Below, one piece after another: positions 21,445 to 32,330 of a stretch of 64,000 nt of DNA; position 1 is the first letter of the stretch; every line of letters begins with the position of its first letter. Source of the stretch: Trachythela sp. YZ-2020 (lineage: Eukaryota; Cnidaria; Anthozoa; Malacalcyonacea; Clavulariidae); assembly GCA_016169945.1 (NCBI GenBank), contig JADLSH010000382.1, positions 1,364,001 through 1,428,000 on the forward strand, read 5' to 3'. Below the pieces are notes generated by a model that worked only from the letters and a program-made list of their open reading frames with translations, was not told the DNA's origin and did not search any database. The position numbers and the translations under genes are program-made.

Positions 21445-21525
21445 CTCTTCATCCTCAAGAATAGAGATGGTAATCTCCTTCAAACCCGCATTTATTAGAG
21501 TTTCGCGTAAAGAAGAATCCATCTT
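21445..21525 (-). CDS. First coding exon of the SAMD3-like gene (SAM-like start)
   Basis: Minus-strand exon with acceptor TTTCGTTTCAG, then AAG ATG. The frame reads MDSSLRETLINAGLKEITIS and ends EDEE before GTACTG. L-x-x-x-L-x-x-x-G-L followed by an acidic stretch is the usual start of a SAM domain. Splice phase is zero, and the next exon (19947) needs one base from upstream, so at least one exon between 19950 and 21440 is unidentified. An upstream non-coding exon is implied by the acceptor. Confidence 0.4.
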
Positions 21526-22149
21526 CTGAAACGAAAGGAAATCACAATTAAATATTAGATGATGTTTGATATAAAAATACTTTGAGAATATCATACATAA
21601 ATCGCGTTTTATCAACTCCTGTAGAACATACCAATTTAACAACAAAGTCGATTCCTTTTTGCTCTTCGTAAGAATGCCAATGTGCAGTTTAACAAACGAA
21701 CTAACAGCAGCGACAACACCAGAAGTATAAAAAAACAAACAACTCGAAGAGGAATATAACCAAACGATTAAGTCGCCAGCGATGAAATGAATAATTTCAA
21801 TCTTGCCGCACGAAATTTGATCTCATGTTATGCCTAATATGGTATTCCATGCCATATAGAGAGGTACCGGAGTTGTTGGAGCGCGTGGGGCCTCGGAACC
21901 CGGTATTGTGCGTCACGTCTCGTATAGCACATCCACTGAGAATATTTTTGTGTTTCTGACAAAAATATGGCCTAATGGCTTGCTTTCGTTGCAGCATTTG
22001 CCTCGATTTTGTGTCAGAATCTATTCAAACATTAGTAAAGTATATTAGCAGGATTCATCGAAATGAACCGAATTTCCATGTCGTTTGTGGTATCAAGAGG
22101 GTTGCGCGAAAATATTCCCCAAGAAACGGAGTTAATTTAGCAATACCAA

Positions 22150-22826
22150 TATAGGTGTTACTTTAACACCCATGTTCTACCTCCAGAAACGGTGCTAATT
22201 TAGCACTACGAATAACAAATGTTTAGCACCCGTAGAGGTGTTATTTTAAGACCCAAAAATTAGCACCAGAAACCGGTGTTATTGTAACACTTGCACTCCT
22301 CTTGTAGGTGCTAATTTAACACTTCTAAAGTGGTGTTAAACAAATCGAGTGTTAAATTGACCCTTTGGAAATATTTGTATTTCTTTGGTGTTAAATTAGC
22401 ACTGAATTAGTAATATATTTTCACTGGTCGCCCCGCCACACAATGCCCTGAGCCGAAAATAGCTAAGTATGGGGAGTAAAATTTTTCAGCCCAAGGCAAG
22501 ACGCGGCGGAGCAATCGCCGTGTCGCAGCCGAGGGCAGGTGGGCGGGTGAAAAAATCTGTTGCCAATCCCGCTGTCCATGTGTGTCTTCGTGGCAAATGA
22601 CAGAAAACTCACATTTCCCTGGGTTTTTATAACGTTGCTATTGCCACACGTGTTTCTATATCCATATTAATTAACTTCCGGCTGAAAAATCGCGCTCTTT
22701 AGGCATTGTATTGCATGACTCCCAGTAAGAATAGGTGCTAAAATGACACTTTCTATTTAGCACCACCCTTAGGTGTCAATCTAACACCAGTCGAGGTGCT
22801 ATTTTAACACTCTAAAATTAACAGTG
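22150..22826. repeat. Right arrays of the palindromic motif
   Basis: GGTGTTACTTTAACACC-type copies fill 22150-22400 and 22735-22826. The 22430-22730 stretch between them is GC-richer and has no motif, and looks like a separate insertion or spacer. Confidence 0.75.
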
Positions 22827-22828
22827 TA

Positions 22829-23229
22829 TTTATCATTATATATCCACTGATCCCATGAAAAAGAGAACACATCCTTAAGCCAATACGTTTGGAAGTATAA
22901 AGTGTTTATAATTCACAATTAGTAGTAACAAGAAGCTCTATTGAACGTAAAGTCGCTGGGTTATTTTGGTAGTGCGTTTTAGTAATGTCCCTCTGGCCTT
23001 CTTACTAATTACATACGTCACGCGGCATATTTGTGGTGACTTATTGCTACCACAAATATTAAAGTTTTTTTACTTCAAAGACAAAGTCCTTAGTACAATT
23101 AATACACAACGATACATACAGTTTTATACGATAGCATACACTAATATTAAAAATAAAGTAGTATATAGCGATCATATCACTATGGGCGGCATCGAGGTGT
23201 ATTAGATACATCAACACACATATTTTCCG
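22829..23229. other. Intergenic, nothing recognised
   Basis: Open frames are short and without domain features. Confidence 0.4.
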
Positions 23230-23533
23230 CTAAACAAGAAGTGCTCACCAATCAAATATTTCCCAATCAAACTCTGATCTTATACTTACTAATAATATAC
23301 ATGAAAAAATTTCTGCTTTCTGATTGGCTGAGAGCAGAGCAGTTTAAAGGAAATACAGTGCAGAAAAAAGGAAATACAATGCAGAAAAAAGGAAATACAG
23401 TGCAAATTTTTTAGAGCACAAATCACTCTGATTGGCTGATAAAACAATGAAATGCGAAAGTAGCCAATCAACTAATACCTTTTATCAGGGAAAAAATTAA
23501 AGAGAAATACGACAAAAATTGCTTTTGTAAACA
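23230..23533 (+). promoter_or_regulatory. CCAAT-rich upstream region of the recombinase gene
   Basis: ACCAATCAA, CCCAATCAA, two CTGATTGGCTGA copies (about 23321 and 23432) and TAGCCAATCAAC cluster just before the recombinase ATG. GATTGGCT/AGCCAATC is the CCAAT-box core bound by NF-Y in animals. A tandem repeat of GGAAATACAGTGCAGAAAAA lies between them. Promoter activity is inferred. Confidence 0.5.
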
Positions 23534-24790
23534 ATGGCGGGGGTTTTAAGTAGATTTTCTTTTTCAACGGAAACTACAATTCAACAACTGAAGGACAGCT
23601 CAAAAAACAAAAATACTGCCAATAGTACATCTTTTTGGTTGAGTGTGTGGAAAAAGTGGTGTGCAGAGAAAGGTATTCAGCATGAAATCGAAAAAAACGA
23701 GCCGACGGAGCTAAACAATTTGCTCGAGCGTTTTTACGCCGAAGTTAAAAATAAACACGGTGAAGATTACGAGCCAGACAGCCTCAAAGTAATGATGACC
23801 GCCCTGGACAGATATCTTAAGGAGAAGGGCTACAAACACTCGATTATACGAGACATGGTGTTTTTCTCGTCCAAGCAGGTTTTAGAGGGAAAAGCCAAAC
23901 TCCTACGCCAAAGCGGTCGAGGCAAGCGACCAAATAAATCCCGGCCATTATCCCAAGAAGAAGAAGAAATACTCTGGGTGACCGGAAAATTCGGTCGTAA
24001 AACTCCCGAGTCACTCATTCAAACGATGTGGTGGCTACTTACCCAGCACTTTGGTCTTCGGGGAAGGCAAGAGCATCACGAAATGAAGATGGAGGACTTC
24101 TGCGTTCTTCAAGGCGACGACGGTCTCGAGTTTGTTAAGTACACAGAAGGGCCAACGAAGACCAGACAAGGCGGTTTAAATTGCAAAAACAGGGAATTTC
24201 AACCTAGAATGTTCCAGACTGGAGGAGAAAGATGTCCAGTCGCTCACTTCTTCGAGTATGTAAGCCGAAGGCCCCTGCAGTTACAGCAGACTGGTCCGTT
24301 TTACCTCTCCGTGAAAGCCAACAGAAGAGCCGACGACCAAGTTTGGTACAAAGTCCAGCCGATGGGAGTAAATAAGATCAATTCAATGATGAAAAATATC
24401 ATCTCTGGTACAAGTCTTGAGACAAGTAACAAGAAGTTTTCCAACCACAGTGCCCGCAAAACGGTAGTGGGTAAGCTGAAAAAAGCAAATGTTGAGAGAT
24501 CCGGCATCGCCAAAATAACTGGCCACAGAAGTATTCAGTCGCTAGATGACTACGACGAAGCAGACGAGAACGAGCAACGACAGCTCTCCCTGGCTATATC
24601 AAAACAAAATAGCTCAGCACAGGAAAAACTAGGAGCCAGTTCATCCTCCACAATAAGTAATCCTCAACAGAATCTGATGAACACTTTCACCAACTGCAGC
24701 GTTGCATTTAACTTCAACAACAGGTCCCCGGTCATCCAGTCAAAGAAACGGCGATACCATATAATTCAGAGTGATTCTGACTCTGATTAA
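23534..24790 (+). CDS. Crypton-type tyrosine recombinase (DUF3504-like)
   Basis: 418 intact residues from an ATG in ACAATGG context. The N-terminal half is a helical core-binding domain (SFWLSVWKKWCAEKG around residue 35). The catalytic half shows GLRGRQEHHEM (box I Arg about 176), a Lys-rich strand TKTRQGG (about 209), NHSARKT (His 305, Arg 308), TGHRS (His 331) and DDY (candidate nucleophile Tyr 340). The C-terminal tail has CSVAFNF and a basic-acidic end, KKRR then SDSDSD. This is the arrangement of Crypton recombinases and the related domain in ZMYM/KCTD1-type animal proteins. It would cut and rejoin DNA without target duplication. No terminal repeats were found, so it may be an active Crypton or a domesticated copy. 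Confidence 0.85.
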   Translation: MAGVLSRFSFSTETTIQQLKDSSKNKNTANSTSFWLSVWKKWCAEKGIQHEIEKNEPTELNNLLERFYAEVKNKHGEDYEPDSLKVMMTALDRYLKEKGYKHSIIRDMVFFSSKQVLEGKAKLLRQSGRGKRPNKSRPLSQEEEEILWVTGKFGRKTPESLIQTMWWLLTQHFGLRGRQEHHEMKMEDFCVLQGDDGLEFVKYTEGPTKTRQGGLNCKNREFQPRMFQTGGERCPVAHFFEYVSRRPLQLQQTGPFYLSVKANRRADDQVWYKVQPMGVNKINSMMKNIISGTSLETSNKKFSNHSARKTVVGKLKKANVERSGIAKITGHRSIQSLDDYDEADENEQRQLSLAISKQNSSAQEKLGASSSSTISNPQQNLMNTFTNCSVAFNFNNRSPVIQSKKRRYHIIQSDSDSD

Positions 24791-25020
24791 ACATTTTTTC
24801 GAACAGTTTAACCAGTTGTGTGGCTTAAATGACTTGTTTTTTCAATAAAAAAGTTCGTTTCAAAACTTTAAACTCATTCTGAGCCTCGTGCTCTAAGGCA
24901 AGAATACTTGTGCGCACGATTCCACTTTGTTGTTGTTGTATTTTGATTGAATAAATTATATCACATGACTCGCGCGTAAAATCACTTCCTGTAAATTTTT
25001 TCATGTATATTATTAATAAG
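24791..25020. other. Downstream of the recombinase gene
   Basis: An AATAAA occurs at 24845, about 55 bases after the stop, and could be its polyadenylation signal. Nothing else is seen. Confidence 0.45.
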
Positions 25021-25176
25021 TAATAGAATGGTTTCTCGTGCAATTTGAAAACATGCACTCGTGAGTGTTTCAAAGACCTCAAATAGCACTCGTCCTACGG
25101 ACTCGTGCTATTTGAGGTCTTTGAAACACTCACTCATGCATGTTTTTTCCAAATTGCACTCGAAACCATTCTATTA
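25021..25176. repeat. Long foldback hairpin
   Basis: TAATAGAATGGTTTCTCGTG at the left is mirrored by CGAAACCATTCTATTA at the right, and the arms meet at ACTCGTCCTACGGACTCGT. The stem is over 65 bp with few mismatches. It may be a hairpin MITE or a terminal structure of the recombinase element. Confidence 0.8.
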
Positions 25177-25946
25177 CCACTACAAACAAACTGATAAAAA
25201 TACAATTTTTCCCGCACCACTTGAAACAGTAGGGTCAAACTCGCGCACGGGGTTGGTTTTTTGAGCTTATAATGTTATTTGCGTGATCGAGTTTAGACCT
25301 ACTGCTTTAAGCCTAGAGTTTAAATTTTAGGTGTACGAGTTATACTTTGCAGTAAGCTGCAATTGTTTGCACAAAATTCTCGCTTACTCTTTCGATATAT
25401 TCAATTTAATATTCAATTTGAGTAAACGTTTTGGCGGTATTTTTTTATTTATGAATTATGAGCAAAAACATTCTATAAACTTTGTTGAACTAACTGTTTA
25501 CTAGTTCCTTGTTTAGCTTTGATAATATTCAAAAGTGTTTTTAGAATATTTTAAAACGACAAATAGCTTTTATATAAGAAACAACCTTGTTGTTGTTTTG
25601 AATCTGTCTGCCGAATTACGAATACATTTTCAACCGGCTTCGCCGCTTCGCCACTTATTCACAACTTATATTCCGTAAATTCGTAAAATAAACTAAATAA
25701 ACAAAACATGTTTACGTTTAAATACGGAATTATTTTAGAAATTTGGCCACTTCGTGGTTTTGGAATTGTCTTCGGTTTAAAATAATCGACTAAATCTTAT
25801 AAACTTTTCCATTCGTGAATTCGGGCGCCATCTTGCCGTGTTGATATAAACTATAACGGCACTGCCGTGCGTTGTTGCTATATAAAATGCACACACGTGG
25901 TACAAATTGACCAATAAAGGAGGCCAACGACTAGTGAGACCACGAT
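25177..25946. other. AT-rich stretch, no gene seen
   Basis: No recognisable feature apart from a TATATAAAA at about 25880 upstream of the DIRS-type remnant. Confidence 0.4.
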
Positions 25947-26109
25947 GCGTCAATCCCGTTTAGGCAAGGAGGAACACCCATTTAGTACCGGTCCTGGAGC
26001 GCGCTGGACCCGTGGTGGTCCCTACAGTCGTCGGGGTCGTCAAGTTCGGACCAGTTATAATTGTGGGCAGCCTGGGTATTTTGCTTGTGAATATCGTCGG
26101 AAAGTGTGA
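25945..26109 (+). pseudogene. DIRS-type gag C-terminal fragment
   Basis: The frame has RWTRGGPYSRRGRQVRTSYN followed by CGQPGYFACEYRRK and a stop. It is a zinc-knuckle-like segment with the first Cys and the His both replaced by Tyr, behind an Arg/Gly-rich linker. It lies upstream of a pol-type fragment in the same orientation, as expected for DIRS elements. Confidence 0.5.
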
Positions 26110-26479
26110 ACTGTTTTCTTTTGACTGGTATATCTTCCCAAACACGAGTATTATCCTCCTAATATTTAGTTAATCTTGCCATTAAAAAATCAATAAACTT
26201 CTTTGTGTGTTTATTTTAATTAAGTAAGCATATTCGGATGGGCGTCTTTGTTTCAGGGTATTTCCGAGGTCGGAGAGACGGTAACGCAAGCGATTTGTCT
26301 AACATGGCATTCCCTTGTATCCCCTCTAGTTAGCTGTAGTTATCGTCTTCCATGGGCTCGGGTTCCCATCTGGTTGTATTTCTGTTTTGACTTACCCTTC
26401 GTTTTCGATATTTTTCGTTTATTGCATATGACGTCCAAGAGGCTGAAGTTATCAATCCAACCTTCTGGCAAGCACAATG

Positions 26480-26935
26480 GATCTTACTGGATGGGACCCC
26501 GAGCTTGGGGATGACGATAGAGCCCGACGCCGCTTTTTAGCCGAAATTAATCGTTTCTGGAGAAGAACATGATATTACTAGTCTCCCCTTTCGTAACCCT
26601 GATTCGTTTCACGCTGGAGAAGTCCGTCAACACGCAACTTTGTACATGTGGCGGTATTTAACTCGCTATTACAAACATGAGGCCAAAGTAAAGGAGTGGA
26701 TTATGAACGGGGTTGACGTCACCTCGTTTTTTCGCCCTTTTAAGGGGTCTTTTCAGGGCGAAACGTATGATAGCCCAACTACTCCCATGAAAAAATTCCA
26801 AAGCCACTCTTCGTGCAACAAATGTTCTATGTTTATCCGTGACACCTTGCCGCAACGAATTAAGTCCGGCGCAGTCGTTGCTCTCGGACGGGTGGGGGAA
26901 GTCGTCCAACCACACATTATACTTCCAATTTAATT
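26480..26935 (+). pseudogene. DIRS-type pol N-terminal region, truncated
   Basis: The main open part, from 26640, reads TLYMWRYLTRYYKHEAKVKE, then WIMNGVDVTSFFRPFKGSF, CNKCSMFIRDTLPQRIKSGA and LGRVGEVVQPHIILPI. This is the conserved leader before the RT of DIRS elements (W-I-x-x-G-V, F-x-x-F-x-G-x-F, G-x-V-G-x-x-x-P). It stops at 26935, just before RT motif 1, and the sequence then diverges. The preceding exon-like part from about 26480 carries at least one stop. RT, RNase H and recombinase are missing. Confidence 0.6.
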
Positions 26936-27350
26936 TAACGCAAACTTTAGGGACGAGGTTGGGTGAGAATTGGGAAGATGATCCGGGGTAGATTAGGTAT
27001 AGAGACGGTTGGAGGATATCGGGTAAGATAACGGATACAAATAGATAGATGAGTCAGGAGGGGATTCTCATACCTTAATGCTAATAAGTCAGCAGGGGGG
27101 ATACTGTACTATTCAAACCTCATTGAATATGCATTATCCTTCGTGATGACGTCATTAACATTACTTAAGACAAGACTAATTATGCAAGGGTGTCAGTTGC
27201 AACGATACACGAATGGGTTGAAAATACCAACCTCTCACCCGTTTCCTGCCTGTTGTCTTTTACCACAGATACTACTCCCCGAGCGAGTTCGGCAGGAGGG
27301 GATTCCCATACCTTAATGCTAATATGTCAGCAGGGGGGATACTGTACTAT
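26936..27350. repeat. Direct repeat pair, ~60 bp, in non-coding sequence
   Basis: GGGGATTCTCATACCTTAAT ... AGCAGGGGGGATACTGTAC at about 27056-27115 recurs with two or three changes at about 27297-27350. The spacing is 240 bp. They could be split direct repeats of the DIRS-type remnant. Confidence 0.65.
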
Positions 27351-27353
27351 TTA

Positions 27354-28045
27354 TTTAAATTTATTTATGATTGAGAAGCGCTAGAGCGTAATTGAACATC
27401 GAGTATGATAACCGCTGAAAATTGGAGCGCGGACGTTGAATGGTGAGGCGAGAAAAATAGATAAAGCCTCTGCCAGATTTCAAACACAACATGGCGTCAA
27501 AATGGGGGTGGGGCGGCATATTATATTACACATTGACTTAATAGTAAACACAAAACAATATGGGCACTCCGAAAACGGTTAACGTTTTATGCCACGTTTT
27601 GACTATCTTGCAGTCATCATCTTGCACCCAATAGTGTGTCTTAACTTTGTATTGTTTGCGGCTTGCGTTCTCAAAGAGAATATTCGATAGCGTTTCAGAA
27701 TGGCAATATATGTTGCCCGCGTTATAGAACTATGCACAAGTAAGTTAAATTTAATGATAAAATTGTGAAGGAAGGAGCTTTGTTGTCACGCACGCGTATA
27801 CCGCATCAGCAGAAACACTGTCTGAGAAGCGAGAAAAATCACTTGCCAAACTGGCCATGTTTAGATTTTCCAAAGAAATCACGACCAGCAGATAATAAAT
27901 ATAAAACCAAAACCTCTTCTTATGCAAATAAGAAACCGCTTGAATTATCATAAGCGAATAAAACTTTCCAATCGCCAAGATAATTTTAGCTGATACTCCA
28001 TCTTCAATTACGCTCTAGCGCTTCTCAATCATAAATAAATTTAAA
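27354..28045. mobile_element. 692-bp MITE with 43-bp perfect TIRs
   Basis: 27354-27396 is the exact complement of 28003-28045 (TTTAAATTTATTTATGATTG, then AGAAGCGCTAGAGCGTAATT). No transposase is seen. The right end abuts the 3' end of the Helitron copy, so the original right flank has been displaced and the target duplication cannot be read. Confidence 0.75.
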
Positions 28046-29245
28046 CTAGTAGTTACTATCGCAAGGAAAGTGCTGCCTAAGCATGTTTTGTAGTATTAAA
28101 CGTACTAAATAGTCTGTGAGCAGTAAATCATAGCATAGTGATCATAGTTAACTAGCTATTAGTGCAGGAGTAAATATACTGTACGAGAAAGAATAGAAAT
28201 AATCTTTAATTTATATGAAGTACTTCACACAACCAGAGGGAGTCGATCAAAGAGAAAGAAATCATTCATTTGCTCTATTAAGGCCATCATATAGCCCTCT
28301 AATATTAAAATAGCATGACTATCATTCAAGAAATATGTATGAATATTATGGTAAGGCAATTCAATTTTCCAATCAGTTATAACAAGCCCTTGAAGCTCCT
28401 TTCCATAAGTACTAAACCAAATTTGGTTTTCATGGGTAGATCAATGTTATTTTGTGCCTCAATGGGCTCCACCACAATGGGTAGATCACTATTTATATTT
28501 TGACCTACCTCCACGGGTAGATTGTTTATATTTTGACCTACCTCCACGGGTAGATTGTTTATATTTCGAGCTACCTCCACGGGTAGATTGTTTATATTTT
28601 GAGCTACCTCCACGTGTAGACTGTTTACATTTTGTGCTACCTCCACGGGTCGATTTATACCACTATTTGTCATCGTACTACATGTATTCGTACATGAATT
28701 ATTAACAGTAACAATTGTTGCTAAGTTATCTATAGACAAAAATTCTACACCAGGGTCTAGGACTAATAGGCCATTATTCAGAGCTCTTAAGTACATCTTG
28801 TCTCCATGTATTAAGACGCTATTAAATGTTGTAAACGACCATACGGACAATGGGATATTTCGGGCTGTAAAAAGCGCCGATAAACTCATAAAAGCACATT
28901 GCTTGCCTCTAGAATGAACGCTAAACAGTTCATCGCCTTGGTGGATATTAGCAGGAAGAAATAAAGCCATACTTACCTGGTTTCTTCGGGAAGTGTTCGT
29001 ATATTTTGCATCAAGTCAGATCCAGAATAAAAAGCTTGCAAATTTGCGCACGCAATTCAATATGTTTTCTCTTACTCCCCTCCCGATGCCCCTCAGAACG
29101 CCATCTTTACGACATCTTAACGCGAGATCGAAATCTCGAATTACGACATCTTAAATATGGACAGACGCGAGATCGAAATCTCGACAATACATAAATCGGC
29201 CCGAAAGACTGGGTCGAGTGAACTCTGGAGAAACCTTAGCTTGTC
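28046..29245 (-). mobile_element. Truncated Helitron copy
   Basis: The 3' end on the minus strand is GGCAGCACTTTCCTTGCGAT, then AGTAACTACTAG at 28046, followed by T. It matches the 3' end of the long Helitron at 45817-45846. The 5' side shares GCTAAGGTTTCTCCAGAGTT with the long copy. Only the peptidase region and the two ends remain, so it is an internally deleted, non-autonomous copy. Confidence 0.75.
28377..28970 (-). pseudogene. Helitron peptidase reading frame, 5' part
   Basis: 197 residues. HQGDELFSVHSRGKQCAF contains the candidate catalytic Cys, followed by MYLRALNNGLLVLDPGVEF. It then has five or so repeats of an 11-residue motif (NINNLPVEVAQ type). The C-terminal FDPHAR part is out of frame: near 28440 the frame shifts and ends at FKGLL, and the remnant ILILEGYMMALIEQ can be read beyond it. 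Compared with the copy at 39052 it has no frameshift in the first 80 residues. CAG|GTAAGT sits directly before the ATG, as in the other copy. Confidence 0.7.
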
Positions 29246-31418
29246 AAAATTAGGAGTAAATAAATAGCCTCTGCGGAGGAGAGAGATTCAACAGCGCTTC
29301 AAAATATCTACTCACAGCTGAAATTTTGTTAAATTACTAAATAATCTAGCCCTTTTATGGCAATTCTCGGTGCAGCGTCGGCGCACGCTCGGACAATTTC
29401 GGATGCTAAAATCTCCGGGATCTTTGCATTCTATCGGTTTGATAGTACCGGAAATCGATTCCTCGTGATGTCATTGCCTAGATGGCCGATTTCATTAGTT
29501 TAGCAAGTAACACTGATGGCATTTTGCGTAATTTATATCGCGTGCGCACCAACGGTTCAATGATTTCTGCTTCATTTGTATGCGAATTCAAAAAAAATAG
29601 AAAAAATAGTTCCAATTGTTCAAAAGCAATGAAACTTTCCAAGAATAACTTTGCTGGGCAAATTCTAAATTCTGTTCTGGCAATCCAGGTTTATATCAGA
29701 AGTAATTGATACATTTTTAGAAAATGTATGCAAATTTATGCAATTATTTCCGTCAACTTTAACAAATACTCGATTTCTCGCCTCCTACCGACAACACAAA
29801 GAGCAGGTAAACTCTACGCCAAGGACTTTCTAAAAAAACGGCCAAGCCTTTGACTTGCCTTCAGCATCAAACAGTTTCCTCTTAATTATAAAATTGGTTG
29901 AATACAGATTCTTTTATACATTGACGATAGACGCATATTCACTTAACATTCTATACAATACTTAGAGTTGATATCTTAATGTCGTCATATCTTCATTGTC
30001 AATCGAAAGTTTATAGGTATCGCACTGCGAGGCGTTAGTTATTTGATTAGTTTACACAAGACTTACCGTTCGAGTTGCAATATTCAGTATCCAGTGTAAA
30101 GCAATTACGATAAGCAATGAATTCCAGTAAAATTCTCAAGTTTAATCTTCTATAACAAATCTATTTTTCCAGTGTAGGGTAGTTACAATGTAAAGTGATG
30201 TGTCGCACTCTATATTGATCTTTATCGCTTCAAGTACCTGTGAAAAAAATATTTTTAAAAAATCAGCAAAAAACAATACTTCAAAACAATTTTATGCAAA
30301 GATAGCTTAAGGAACCACCGAAGGTTTCCAAATTAATTATATGGAACTCAAATTGAACGCTATTTGCGGCTTTTGCTTAGACCTTTCAGTTTAAAATAAT
30401 GCCTATGTATAAATCTACTGATAGAAGCAATAGAATAGACTATTTAAACCGAATTAAATAATGTAAATAGCCAATGATTTAGCGGGTTAGTAGTTGCAAC
30501 GCCAGATAACTAGCTCCTAGCTCAGTAACATGTCCAGATCAATTTAACTGAAGGGAAAACAAGCATTTTTTGCAAGCTTGCAAAGTATTTGGTAAGGATT
30601 TGTTGACTACGTGGTGATTATAAAACCAGGGCGTGTGCCGCGTGTCTACACGCAAGGTAAAAATCATAGGAAAGAAAATCATTTTACTCGTGAAATATTT
30701 CTGCTACAGACATGCATCATTCCAATTCATATTGCTATTGTATCTTCTAAGGATTCTAGCTGTATACAGTTTGGTTTGCTATACGCTTACAGTGAGTATA
30801 TTCGATTTTAAAACGTGTCAATTGTTATTGAACTAAAAAATATATGCATAATAAATCCACTATTTATTTGGAAACATACTAATAATCCTCACAAATTCAT
30901 TATTATATTCGAGATCGCGAACCAGTAAATACATTTAATATTTTAAACTTATTAGTGATTTTGTGTTGTACAGTTTTCATAATTAACATGTCAGATAAGA
31001 ATCTCACAGCGGATAGTGTCCTCCGTAGAATGTGTCCCCCCAGACAGTATCTGCTATCAGATACTGTCTCTTCCGACATTATACGCGACGAGGATATTGT
31101 TCCCCCCCGCGGATTCTGTCCGGATTAACATTTTTTAAATGTTTACATGATGATACTTGATTGTAAACCACATGATGATATGTGATTGTAAATCAATGTC
31201 ACTTGATGAGTGTTTCTTAATTCAGCTGTATATAATCTGCGGCTCAATAAACTTACTTTGTAGCGAGGACTGGTAAACTCGTAGACGACAGAACTTCGCT
31301 ATTTTTTGGTGTGGAATCTTTCAATGAAACAAAGGAGTTAGAGTCGAGCTATCCATGTTATTTTCTATATGACCTTATAATTATAGACATTCTCATGTTT
31401 CTTTACATTTAGCATTCC
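29246..31418. other. Intergenic; possible LTR-like segment near 31.0-31.3 kb
   Basis: No coding sequence is supported. 31020-31320 has paired motifs (AGACAGTATCTGC/CAGATACTGTCT), a TATATAATC and CTCAATAAACTTAC, reminiscent of an LTR, but no second copy, primer site or gag-pol is present. Confidence 0.35.
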
Positions 31419-31446
31419 TGATGATGACCACAATCTAGTCGAAACG
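31419..31446 (+). other. Hammerhead-like core, degenerate
   Basis: CTGATGA (31419-31425) is followed, 16 bases on, by GAAAC (31442-31446). Helix II can pair only as GAC/GTC with an extra T. Short CTGATGA...GAAACGT cores of this kind accompany Penelope-like elements, but no PLE coding sequence is present here. Confidence 0.3.
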
Positions 31447-31859
31447 TAGATTATTCAAACAATTTTGAAAGGTGTTTACTTTTTTCGGATATTATTGTTT
31501 TGCATTTTTCAATGTACGTGTTGGAGTATGCAGTCAGCACTGTTAGACAAAATTCGGGAGGATTGACCAGCCCGTTGACTGAGTGGTGAATGCTACCGTA
31601 CGTTTTGCGCCAGAGAAAAGAGAGGCTGCAGAATGCATCGCAACACATTTAAGCGCACTTCCAACGGGGATGTCGACAGAGGAAGCATATGAGCTGCCTA
31701 AATATCGAAGATCACGTAACTACTCTCTGTGTGGCCAGATGTTCTCAAGAGAGGCCTGAGTGTATAAGAATAGTAGATCGGAAATTAGAGTTACTATCTA
31801 ACCAGGCTTTCATTAAACGCGCAATGATCAGTTGTTCTTCTGCGAGATCCCTTTCATTA

Positions 31860-32330
31860 CGAACAGGGAGTGCACGAGGCTCTTGTTACACTTAAACCAG
31901 GAAAAGCGTCCGGGCCTGATGGTGTCTTTGGTTTTCGAATTAAAGAAAAAGTTATTGCCCACCATTGGAAGGTTGCTGACATTGTTCTACTGACAAAAAC
32001 GAAATCAGTGCGACATATTGCATGGATTAAAAAAATCATCAATTGATATCCCACAAAAATGTACTGAACTTGCTGTTGGTCACATTAGTCATGCACTTAC
32101 AGCGGTGTTTAACAATTCTCTCGAAAAGGGAATTATGTCTGACATTCTAAAGGTGGTGATATCACTGACCCATCAAATTTTAGACCAATTTCTACGCTAT
32201 ATTCTTTCGCACAAATCTTTGAAAAGTTAGTCTACCCACAAGTTTCGAGTTACCTGGAAAAACATAACATATTAAGTAAGTTTCAATTTGGTTTTCGAAA
32301 AGATAGATCAACAGAACACGCTATATAGCC
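31860..32330 (+). pseudogene. Non-LTR RT fragment, heavily decayed
   Basis: Across three frames one can read TLKPGKASGPDGVFGF, HISHALTAVFNNSLEKGIMS, PSNFRPISTLYSFAQIFEKL and FQFGFRKDRSTEHAI. These are RT motifs 0-2 in the right order. The catalytic YADD region is absent because the fragment ends at 32330. At least three frameshifts. Confidence 0.7.

Larger units (their letters stand above)
18631..22826 (-). mobile_element. 4.2-kb TIR element, TA duplication, carrying a spliced gene
   Basis: The ends are CACTGTTAATTTTAGGGTGT and, complemented, CACTGTTAATTTTAGAGTGT, each flanked by TA (18629-18630, 22827-22828). Both subterminal regions are filled with copies of a palindromic motif. The interior carries minus-strand exons of a SAM/SAMD3-like gene and no recognisable transposase. 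It is probably non-autonomous. The gene may be captured host sequence or a normal passenger of the family. Confidence 0.65.

Noticed and set aside
31020..31320. Solo LTR
   Set aside because: TATA and AATAAA-like motifs occur in LTR order, but no TG...CA borders with a target duplication and no second copy could be found.
31419..31446. Functional hammerhead ribozyme
   Set aside because: Only the CTGATGA and GAAAC cores match. Helix II is weak and no cleavage triplet pairs properly.
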